Assembly (NCBI GenBank): GCA_002794775.1
Contig: NBAY01000042.1
Location: 343,066 to 407,065, forward strand
Origin: Porodaedalea pini
Lineage: Eukaryota; Basidiomycota; Agaricomycetes; Hymenochaetales; Hymenochaetaceae
Length of the DNA: 64,000 nt
Reading direction: 5' to 3'
The position numbers were made by a program, and so were the translations under genes. This document shows positions 55,454 through 64,000 of the stretch, one piece after another (position 1 is the stretch's first letter; each line of letters begins with the position of its first letter). The notes beneath the pieces are model-generated. The model was not told the DNA's origin. It was given only the letters and a program-made list of their open reading frames with translations, and searched no databases.

Positions 55454-57237
55454 ATGTCTCCTCAATGTACCAAAATCCCCTCCAAAAAGGCCAAAGTGGC
55501 TGAGGAAGCCAAGGCTATCAAAAATGCACCCAAGCGTCCCTGTGGCTGACCAAGAAAGATTGCAGAAGCAGCTGCAAGCCCCAAAGCAAAACTAGCCATT
55601 CGCAAGTCCCCACGAACCCCTGTGCCTCAAATGCCTTTTAATTCAAACACTAAACCGACCAGGAAGCTGCTGAAAAAGTGTGCCAGAAAGGTGACTTGAA
55701 CGTCTTAAGAATCTATGCTTACTTGTACTGATATTCTGCTTTTACTCTCTTCCTTTGGAACTGTCGCAAACAGGATTACAACAGTGATGATGATGATGAT
55801 GACGACAATGTCAATGTCAATCCAGCTGCTGTAGCAGAAATCTCAGTCCTTGATGTGGCACAAGCCAGGGGTTATAATGGCCCTGCTGATGAAACTCTAC
55901 AGTTAGACAGTACTTATCAGGAAGTTCCCGACTTCCCATCCAATGGCAGCTTTTTTTTTGCCGGGTAAGAGATATTTTTACATCATAAACATGGTCTTAC
56001 ATGTATATCAGATGGCCCTGCTGACTGGAGTATTCCTTCCCTTGGAACAGCCAAGGCATGAGGGATGGTTACATCAACACCAGCCGCAGACAGGGCAGAC
56101 AGAGACGTGATTGAAGTAAAGGTCTTGGTTTCAGATGGCATCGGTGGACGGGAGCTGATCTTGTGCTCCGACATGCTATTAAATGATTTGTTGGTCAAGG
56201 TTGCAAAGGTGACAGGGGGCTCCTGCATCATCACGCATCTTGGAGTTGAGGGCCCATGGTGTATTAAAGAAAGCCCAAACAAATACCTTCCAGAGTATCT
56301 AGATAATCAGAGTGCATTGGATAAGGTCTTTGCGGAGGTCTGCAAACACTGCAAGGAGCAAGTGGCCAAAAAGATGAAAACTAAAAGTGATCCAAAGATC
56401 ATCATCAGAGATCTCCCAGAGGTTTGTTCAATTGTGTTTCATTGCCAGCTATTTCAACTCAGATATTCTGGCTGGATAGGATTCTAACGTGCAGGGCAAA
56501 AGGGGCAAAAAGACTCTGGCAAAAGCTAAGCCAACAGTAGTGCCACTCAATAATACGAAGAGCACATATGATAATGAGATTGAGGAAATCACATGCAAGA
56601 TTGTAGTGAGCTTCACATGTGATGAGCATGGTGGTAAACTGTGTGCAATGCTGAAAGGTATGCAGGAGCATGTCACATACACTATGGAGGATGTCACTGA
56701 GCACGCAAAACTTCTTGTGAGTCTTAAATTGTCATTTCATGCACAAGTCTATATATCTCACTCAAAATGTCTATTGTTATTTCTAAGCACTGAAACACGC
56801 CAGGAGTAACCTACACCAATCCACCTGAGGCTCTTAAACTTCTAGATAGAAAGCCGCACAAGTCATACTCAGCCACAAGAGCAGCTGAGAGGAATGCAGA
56901 AGTTTATACCCATGCGGCTCCACCTGATCCTGTGTCGTGCGAACCTCCTGTGATCAACCACCCCTCAACCATGCAGCCGCAAGCCATGATGCAGCACCCT
57001 CTCATGATGCAGACTATGTTTGGCAACAATGTGATCAGTCAAAGGCGGCCTCAAGAGTTCCCATCCATTAGTAAGTGGCTGGACTCTCTACATGAGGATA
57101 TGGAATGGGGCCAAGCTCCCTGCCCTAACTATCAGATTTTTAGGCAGTCATTCAAAGAGCGAGGTCTAGTTCACCTGGATGGTATCTAAGGGCTGTCCAA
57201 GGACGACATATGGAAAATAGCAAGGAGGATAAATTAG
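55454..57237 (+). pseudogene. AT-hook and SAM-like domain protein, decayed
   Basis: Divergent from the 594-aa gene, 170 bp apart. Exon 1 (55454-55690) encodes a basic region with Lys-Arg-Pro-Cys-Gly-stop-Pro-Arg-Lys, an AT-hook (core G-R-P) whose Arg codon is now TGA (55547-55549). Exon 2 starts at 55774 with an Asp run. Later blocks are VIEVKVLVSDGIGGRELILC, IIIRDLPE, TCKIVVSFTCDEHGG and a C-terminal FPSISKWLDSL...GLSKDDIWKIAR resembling a SAM helical bundle. A second TGA (56059-56061) and a TAA (57187-57189) also interrupt. It was probably the DNA-binding partner gene of the element. Confidence 0.65.
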
Positions 57238-57421
57238 TCGTCAACCTCAGCCTTGTCAATTGTCTTCATCACTATGCGGACCAAGATTACAACCTCATTG
57301 TCAATTCTCACAGCTAAATGATCATTCCTAATCATTACTATCAAAGCATGTCAATAGAGGACTACACTCAAAAATGACATAGATTTGTTGATAATTGAAA
57401 GCTATTTCTGTCCATGTGACT

Positions 57422-59528
57422 TTCACCTGAGCATGTTGTCAGAGGATTTCACTTGAGAATTGAGGGTAGCTATGCACCAGGGCCAGCGGACATACCTGCA
57501 GTGTTGGTAGAAGGCTCAACAGTCATTTGCACTAATCGACATAATCTCTCCATAAAGCCATGCATACACCACAACATCTCCTCCTTCTTCCGGCAGGGCA
57601 AGTCGTCGAAGTCAAGTTTTGAGTAGTGAGAAGGCCAATTCGATTGGATTGAAATCTGGAGAGTACGCAGGAAGGAATTCAAGCTTCATGCCACTAGACA
57701 TGCAATTACAGAATGCATCAGTGCTGGAGCGATGCACAGGAGGAAAAAGCACTGCACCTGGATTTGATCAACTTGTGAATTTCATTTGACTTGTGGATAG
57801 CACAGTTGTCCATGACGATGACTGAGTTCAGTCCTGGAAAAGGTTCCATATGATTGAGGAGACATGTGATGAAAGCAGTAAAGGATTCTGTATTGAATGA
57901 GCCTTCCAAGGTGATGCAGTTGAGCATTCTGTCAAGAGAGATTGCTGGAAGGATTGAATACCTGGAGGAAGTTTGACATATGACACACTGAGGTATGATG
58001 GGACTACATGTACCTCTTTCCCCTGGCAAAAAACTGTTTGTGGCTGGCTTGATGCCTGTGTAAAGCCCATGCCTTTTTTCTCAAGAAAGTGCGATGGTTG
58101 TAAGTGCTTTTGTCAACAAACACAAGCTGTTCAGCTTCGTATTTCTCACTGATTTTGAGACGATATTGTATTCACACAGTCTCGCTGTGTTCGTGTGCCT
58201 TCTTTGAAATCTTTGACCAGGTTGGATTTGGGCTTGACTAGTTGAAAACAAAAGACCATACCCTTTTCATAGTGAATCCAGCCCGTTCCAACGTCCTCCA
58301 TATCATAGAGTCTGAAACATATTTACCAGAAGACGTGCCGAGCTTCTGCCTCAGCTCGTCAAGGAATAGGTCTCTGCATTGATCGACTGAACTGAGGAGA
58401 TACTGGTGGCAAATGGAATCCTGATGAGCAACATCCATCAGTGCTGGCACACTACACCTCACCTGTACATCTGGATAGTCCAACAGCCTTGGCTGGCCAG
58501 TCCTCTTTCCATCTCTCTTGACACCCCCAGTAGCCTCCCAGTCTTTTATGATCCGATAGATTGTTTGATGATTGACATCTGTCAATGCAGAAAGATGGTC
58601 CATGGTGAACTCATCGGATTGGTGCAGCTTGAAGAGAATGGATTGCACATCATTCAAGAGGGCCTTGCCACACATTATCATGGTGGGAGAGAAGGGTGTT
58701 TTCGTGGTGAATGTGTTCATGTGCCAACCCCTAATCCGCATATACTGCTGACCATTGTAGCATGCCAACCTCTCTTCAGTGAAGCCATCTGCTCTTCTGT
58801 CTAGACTGTGGGCGACAATGGTTATGCCTTGCTCTTGACCAAGAAGAGGCTGCCAGCTGTTGCTGTTCTGGATCTGAAAGGATGTCTTTGAGTCTGTTTG
58901 CATGAACATACACTTGTGTATCTACTAGTGGTCCTGCATGGCGGATACGCTCACCTGGTATGCCAGTGAGATATCTGCGGCCATCTCTTCTTGAGATGGA
59001 GTAGTACTTATGAAGCAACACATTGTTCCCAACTTCTATACTTCAGATGTGCAGGCAGCACATGGTGCTACGGCGCACAGGTTGAAAATAAATTACCACT
59101 ACAGTGTCAAATCAAGGCAGAGGGACCCCCAAATAACCCAGGCTGTAGTAGATAGGATTTTCTATGTAGTGCAAGAAGTTTTGTATTTTTACCTGTCAAA
59201 TTGGCAGAGCTGTATGAAATGGACTGTCCAAACCCGGGTGAGAGCAGGTGTCCGAAGAACAGAAACATCCCCATTACACCACGAATAGTGCACAGAATGA
59301 CACCAAACTCATGCACAGGATTGCCATACATGTGAACCTAATTTATAGGTGGAGAAAAAAAATTACGGGATGAGAGGAAAGGGATATGATTTTTGCATAT
59401 AGTGAGGGTGAGGTGTTGAAACAGGGCTGGTCGACATTGTTTGACTTATTTTGACAAAAATATTCATCTAACCTCGGATATTTTTACAGATTCGGATTTG
59501 GATGAGCAAGTACATTTTTTTGAGTGCT
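57422..59528 (-). repeat. Right 2107-bp inverted arm
   Basis: Inverted copy of 51114-53220, ending at the TA at 59529-59530. Confidence 0.95.
57470..58909 (-). pseudogene. Tc1/IS630-type transposase, right arm
   Basis: Same blocks, stops and frame changes as the left-arm copy at 51733-53172. Shared defects show the arms were duplicated or homogenised after the transposase had decayed. Confidence 0.85.
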
Positions 59529-59652
59529 TAATGAACATGTATCGTGAGGAATTGACACAGTAAATCATCATTTACTCGAATTTCTGCAGTTATGCCGCAA
59601 GACGCGTCAAAACCACATGAATTTGATGTGACAATACTTCTGAAAAGGGCAG
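59529..59652. repeat. Remnant of a fold-back MITE right arm
   Basis: Diverged match to the end of the 838-bp MITE (compare about 50662-50794): TTAATGAACATGTA to CTTCTGAAAAGGGCAG, followed by TA. The left part of this MITE is missing; the inverted-arm element abuts it. Confidence 0.8.
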
Positions 59653-60589
59653 TAATATGCGTTAGGCCCGTGCCTCCAGCAAGACTAGTGACGTGGGCAT
59701 CGACGTAGTCGGCAAACGCCTTGTTGCCTACACGCGGCATACCATAGGTTATAGTCTTGAAATTGGTACCTGCAGGGAGATGTAAAGGCAGGTAGACAGA
59801 GTCAAGAAGCGCGATTGCCCCGCCGAGAGAGTGACCGACTATGGCTACAGAAGCTCCTGGATGCTCAGAGTGTGTCTTTTGAACAGCAAGAAGAATTGAC
59901 GGAGCGGCCCTTTTCGTTTCGAGGATGAATCGGTAAGTTTTCAAACCACTAAAATGGTCAGAGACACATACCGGGCATGTGCTGCGGCAAATCCACTGTG
60001 TACCTCCACCGATGTGGAAATCCCAGGGAAAAGTGTTGGGCTCAGACTGGTCATGAAAAACTCGGCATCAGTAAGCCATGCCACTCTGTAACATGAGAGT
60101 TGAGATGCATGTCTGATATAAAAGTATAGTATCAATGAAACTTACATCGAAGAGGTATTCGTTCCCTCATGCGCCACAATCACGGAGTCAAGAGCGGGAT
60201 CAAAGCCCACAAACCCTTAGGATTAAGCGAATAGAGTATAAGCCAGAGAGATACACTCAACGCGCATGAAGACGCTTACAGAACTGTGTATCAGTGCCGT
60301 CTCCCCCTGATGCGGTGGGCAGGAATCCAGCGTTCTCATTGCAGGTGGCTTTTGAGGACTGCGTCAGCAGACGAGAATAGTAAACAATGAACGACGTACT
60401 TCCACAGCTCCAGTTAATCGTAGTCGTGGGTTGACAATAGGCGGTACCCGCATAATACGTAAATGGCTTGAAAACGGATACTTGAGCTGCCGACAAAGTC
60501 GTGATGGCCTGACGAGACAACAGAAGAGGTGAGGCATAGATGGAAATGATGGAGGAAAACGTGTTGAGTGACAAGAGGAGCCTCGCCAT
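59653..60589 (-). pseudogene. Class-3 lipase gene, 3' truncated by transposon
   Basis: Starts at ATG 60589 with a hydrophobic signal-like N-terminus (MARLLLSLNTFSSIISIYAS). Exons then give the family blocks TYYAGTAYCQPTT, FLPTASGGDGTD, FVGFDPALDSVIVAHEGTN, EVHSGFAAAHAR, IVGHSLGGAIALLDSVYLP (nucleophile Ser in G-H-S-L-G) and ITYGMPRVGNKAFADYV. The sequence turns into MITE DNA after the Leu-Thr-His-Ile segment. The catalytic His region and C-terminus are gone, so no active secreted lipase is expected. The missing 3' part was not found on the other side of the transposon pile. Confidence 0.88.
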
Positions 60590-61666
60590 GGACAGATAGT
60601 ACGACGTCTTCAGCGAAGAGTAGCGACTTGAGGCACTAAGAGCCTTGGGATCTTTCACACTGAACAAGTAGAATTTATATCAGGAGACAAAGCGCAATGT
60701 AAAAGAGATAAATGGCGCGATCAGGCCGATCAGAATTCCATGGTAGACCTTTTGCACTATTCGTTTGGAATTCAGCGCCAGCACACCGCAGATGAGCAGG
60801 AAAGAGCTGAGATCTTTACATCACGAACAATGTCGGCTGCCGAGTATAACGTAGATCATGATGCAGCCCTTTCAATCTGCAGGAAGCCTGTTCGAGAGCA
60901 TAGGCCGTGCTGTGCCAAACAAACGTTTGCTGAGAAACTCTCAGTCATCACTGAAGAGTTAAGAGGTGACGAGAATTTGATCTGATAAAGATTCCAGGTT
61001 TTCTAAGGACAATGATTTGATATTGTCGAATAAAACAAGATGCGTCTGTTGATGGCCTCAGGGTAGAAGGAAGGAAGGAAGGAAGGAAGGAGTGCTTCGA
61101 CTAAACATCAAGGCCGAGAAGCTGCATTAGACACTAGAAGGTGCTTTATAACTATCCATACTGATAGGAGCCAAGGAAGAGCAGGTTTATTGGTTCCGGC
61201 CGTATCAAGCTCACATAGGCACTCCGCTAGTGCACCGCCCTTTTATCCATAGCCTCTTCCTGCCACCAATGATGAGCACTGCTCTATGTTGCAGACGACT
61301 CGAAGGCAGTTCTGATAGACTCTAAGAAACGAGAAACACCACAGTTTCAGGAAACCCTCAAATAAACAAGTCTTTCTTCTAGATGTGCGCTTAAGAAGCA
61401 GTTCAGAAAATGCAGGAGTCGAGGCAAAAGCGCACAGGGCAATCCTTGGCTTCCCACCACCCCGGATCATACCTGCAGTTTAAAGCCATGAAACGACAAG
61501 AGATCTTTCATTTCACTTTGTAAGCAGAGCTCAGTGAGCACGCGTTCCTCCTTTCGAAATAGAGCCTGAGAGGCTAGTTGAGATGAGGATTTTACGACAT
61601 ATTCAGAAGCTTTCGTTGGTAAAATTAGCTTCGCAATACAACACATGAGAACAACCGTACCTAATC
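60590..61666. other. Intergenic, no gene recognised
   Basis: Upstream of the lipase and downstream of the TFIIIA-like gene. It holds short unsupported open frames (such as 60740-60985) and the microsatellite at 61067-61091. Confidence 0.6.
61067..61091. repeat. (GAAG)n microsatellite
   Basis: About six GAAG units in tandem. Confidence 0.9.
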
Positions 61667-63466
61667 TTAACCAGTAGAGCCTCCAGGCGTTTTCGTACCA
61701 CGCCGCAGTGCCTTCACCAATGCCGTAGCCTGCTCCCTATCAATCTCGAGGCCGTGCACGGACGATAAGTGGCGCCGGAAGTCGTATGCACGACTGAAAA
61801 CGAAGCCGCAAGGCGGGGAGAGCTGCTCGCCTCGTGCCCGAGAAGCAGCATCTATGGCGAACAAACAAGACATATCCGGGTGTGGACAGACCAGCACGTC
61901 TTTCGTTGCGAGACGCTTCTTAGCGCGGTCTTCGTAAGCCTTGCCAGTCAGGATGTCGACTACATTCAGTCCATCGTGAAGAGGTGTCTTCGAAGAAGCT
62001 GGAGGTGCTTCCACAAGCGCTGCATCTGCATCTGCGTCTGCAGAATGGAAGATTCCGTCGGAGTCGCCGCTGACCAAGTGGGCTCGTCTTGCATGTCGCT
62101 GTAGCAGATGTTTGTATCCGAATGATGCACCGCATCCCTCGACGGCACACACGAAATCTCGCTGGTGTAGGTGGGTGATTTTGATATGCGTCGTCAGTGC
62201 GTTTTTCTATATCAAGACAGTCAGCAAAGAAGGGAGGGATAATTCCGACTGCCCAACATACCGACTTGAAATCTTTATCACAGCCCTCCTCCGAACATTT
62301 CCAGTCCCGACCCACTTCGCCGCCACGGCGCCTCTTGATTGGGCGATCATCGTCATCTGCATCTGCATCGCCGCCATCTTCGCCAGACGATTTCCCTAAA
62401 GCACGTTCTATTTCACGCTGCTCGTGCAGCTTTAAATGCGCTCTGAGCCCATTCTGCTGACTGAAGACCTTTCCGTTGCAGGATTCGTAAGGACAAGTCG
62501 TGGATGAGCTGTCCGCGTGTGTGCTTGAAGTGCGGTCCAATTGCAGAAAAAACTCTTGGACTTCTTTCTGCAAGCACGCAGTTTGAGAGCAAGTGTAGCG
62601 GCGATCTTTATAATTGAAATAAAAATCAGATATAGTCTCATTCAGTCCATAAGAGTACGCACCTTCGTGAGTTTTAACATGGGCCCTCAGCTTTTGGTTG
62701 CTTACAAAGCTCTTTGTGCACCCTTCATGTTCACAGCGAAAATTCTTAGTCCCTGGCGGACAATGAGACGAAGACATGTGGGAGCGAAGTCGATTGTGCT
62801 TGGAGAAGGATTGACCGCAGCCAAGTTCCGAGCACTACATCAAGGAGGGTAAGAACGCAAGTCTTTTTTCTTAGTAAAGGATAATACGTCTATATACCTT
62901 GAACGGCTTCCCTCCAGAGTGCAGTTCCTCATGACGTTTGAGATGTTGAGCAGTCCAAAACCTCTTCTCACAGCTGTCATGCATGGCATGCGAATGGCCG
63001 AGCGGAGTCTGGCAAGTGAGAACGCATGTGCGCTTGCAGATGGCTCTCACGGAAGTAGGTCTTCTGGCATGTTGAAACATACGAAAGGGCGCTAAGGGGG
63101 AAAATGTGAGCGGCGACGAGGTCCAAAAGCTTTCAAAGATTGACTACCTCGCCAATATGTGTCCTCTCATGCTCCTCCAAACGAGAAGGTTTTTTGTACG
63201 ACTTCGTGCAGCCCTCGAATGCACAGTGGATAACGCTTATTGCCATCTGCGACTAGTTTCCCATTGACGATAATAGGAGCTCTGGTTGATTTGACTTTGC
63301 TTGACGAGGCTATCGGACTGTCACTGAGAGAAATTTCAGAGACGGCGTCGTTGTCGGACTCGCAGGTGCTGCCGCCAGACAAATGCAGAACGAGATCAAG
63401 CTGCCTTCTGCGCTTCCCGATAATAACGAACGTGGGGCTCCCTGCATTGGCCATATTGTTCCTCAT
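61667..63466 (-). pseudogene. TFIIIA-like C2H2 zinc-finger protein, with frameshifts
   Basis: The order of fingers fits fungal TFIIIA, which binds the 5S rRNA gene and 5S rRNA. Recognisable pieces: CAFEGCTKSYKKPSRLEEHERTH, CQKTYFRESHLQAHMRSH, CEKRFWTAQHLKRHEELH, CSELGCGQSFSKHNRLRSH and CEHEGCTKSFVSNQKLRAHVKTH. Then come a finger without clean framing (SFFCNWTALQAHTRTAH), CPYESCNGKVFSQQNGLRAHLKLH, an acidic linker with KRRRGG, and C-terminal fingers (CAVEGCGASFGYKHLLQRHARRAH). At least four single-base or 4-base frame changes interrupt the N-terminal half, near 63250, 63070, 62975 and 62560. Either a decayed copy or a sequence-error cluster. Start ATG 63466. Confidence 0.8.
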
Positions 63467-63652
63467 TGCCGTCGACGATGGCGAGGTCAACGCTGAAAAC
63501 GGTGAGCAGGATGATCGGATGCAGCCGTAAATAAGTTGCTAAAAATAGCCCACGCGCGCCAGCATACTTTTGACACGTAGCTTGACACCGTCTTCAACAA
63601 ACAACCACGACGACCCACAACGTGCCGACAACATAATTCACAGTGAGCGGTC
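63467..63652. promoter_or_regulatory. Shared divergent promoter of TFIIIA-like gene and STT3
   Basis: Only 186 bp separate the two start codons on opposite strands, so the promoters must overlap or be shared. No TATA box is evident. Confidence 0.6.
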
Positions 63653-64000
63653 ATGGCAGTGGCATACTCACTGCCTTCCGACCTCGCACCGTCGACGGTC
63701 GCGAACACTGCCTCTCTTTTACGCATCGTCGCGTTATTATTCATCTCTGGCGCCGCCATCGCGTCGCGTCTCTTCGCCGTCATAAACTATGAGAGTATCA
63801 TCCATGAATTGTGAGTACGCGTCAGGAAATAGGTGCAACTTCATTCTGACAGCTCTCTACAGTGATCCTTGGTTCAACTAGTGAGTGCAAAAACTAATAA
63901 CTTTAGAATACCGTTGAATTAATGCTCGAACAGCCGTGCGACTAAAATATTGGCCGAGAAGGGCTTCTATGTGCGTGATACTCGTCTTTCTAACAACTTT
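63653..64000 (+). CDS. STT3: Oligosaccharyltransferase catalytic subunit STT3 (5' end)
   Basis: Exons 63653-63810, 63863-63880 and 63934-63970 join in phase to give an N-terminal hydrophobic helix (LLRIVALLFISGAAIASRLF), then YESIIHEFDPWFNYRATK and LAEKGFY. The E-F-D-P-W-F-N-Y-R-A-T signature is diagnostic of STT3. Its Asp is one of the metal-binding residues of the N-glycosylation active site facing the ER lumen. The third exon ends at a GTGCGT donor and the gene runs off the window. Exon 2 is only 18 bp. Confidence 0.95.

Larger units (their letters stand above)
51114..59528. mobile_element. 8.4-kb element with 2.1-kb inverted arms
   Basis: Arms 51114-53220 and 57422-59528 are inverted copies of exactly 2107 bp each, and every open frame in one has an identical translation in the other. 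The outer ends read AGCACTCAAAAAAATGTACT inward and lie in TA (51112-51113, 59529-59530). The inner 4201 bp carries a 594-aa gene on the minus strand and a decayed gene on the plus strand. Only the outer ends look like transposon termini; the inner ends of the arms do not. It is thus best seen as one element with very long terminal inverted repeats, not two separate Tc1 insertions. Confidence 0.85.

Noticed and set aside
51114..59528. Two independent Tc1 elements in opposite orientation
   Set aside because: The inner ends of the arms do not resemble transposon termini and lack flanking TA duplications, and both arms carry the same lesions.
60740..60985. Small plus-strand gene between lipase and TFIIIA
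   Set aside because: An 81-aa open frame with no recognisable features or splice context.
61067..61091. Telomere-like or centromeric repeat
   Set aside because: It is only a short GAAG microsatellite.
1..64000. tRNA or rRNA genes
   Set aside because: I looked for GGTTCGA-type B boxes with suitable partners and found none that fold convincingly; this is a visual check only.

Overview
This window comes from the nuclear genome of a basidiomycete, most likely an Agaricomycete. The genes have many 45-70 bp GT-AG introns. They include two fungal-type sesquiterpene synthases, an Abp1-type actin-binding protein, an F-box/LRR protein, TFIIIA and STT3. The mobile elements (Plavaka-type transposase, chromodomain Ty3 element, pogo and Tc1 elements, DUF6698-like genes) are typical of mushroom-forming fungi. 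The genus cannot be told from the sequence.

Layout. 1-3.4 kb: two paralogues of an unrecognised C2HC zinc-finger-like family, with a decayed copy of the first exon of the ABP1 gene between them. 3.1-26.8 kb: a tandem duplication. Unit 1 (about 3101-11945) and unit 2 (about 11946-26815) each carry the 3' end of a C2HC gene and one intact terpene synthase on the minus strand. The units differ by insertions. Unit 1 holds a 4-kb TIR element that has captured introns-and-all fragments of eIF4G and prolyl-tRNA synthetase genes, plus a small TTA-flanked MITE. Unit 2 holds a pogo-like element in a TA site, itself split by a chromodomain Ty3/Gypsy retrotransposon in a GTAAC site, plus a 600-bp TA-flanked MITE.

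28-34.7 kb is ordinary host sequence. It holds ABP1 (14 exons, 616 aa), a convergent short-chain dehydrogenase (9 exons, 339 aa) and an F-box/LRR gene (555 aa), all with intact reconstructed reading frames.

34.8-49.9 kb looks like one 15-kb Plavaka-class DNA transposon, bounded by 17-bp inverted termini and a GA dinucleotide. It carries an 874-aa gene with a heptad-repeat N-terminus, two DUF6698-like genes, a decayed Plavaka transposase and a Ku70 gene fragment.

50-59.65 kb is a pile of TA-inserting elements. There is an 838-bp fold-back MITE and part of another. An 8.4-kb element follows whose two 2107-bp inverted arms, each with the same decayed Tc1-type transposase, enclose an intact 594-aa coiled-coil gene and a decayed AT-hook gene. 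The right edge truncates a class-3 lipase gene. 61.7-64 kb holds a frameshifted TFIIIA-like gene divergent from the start of STT3.

Several in-frame stops in the mobile elements fit CGA to TGA changes, and all eight LTR-LTR differences are transitions at CpG sites. This points to CpG methylation of repeats. Exon coordinates were worked out by hand from splice signals, reading phase and family resemblance, and no database search was run.
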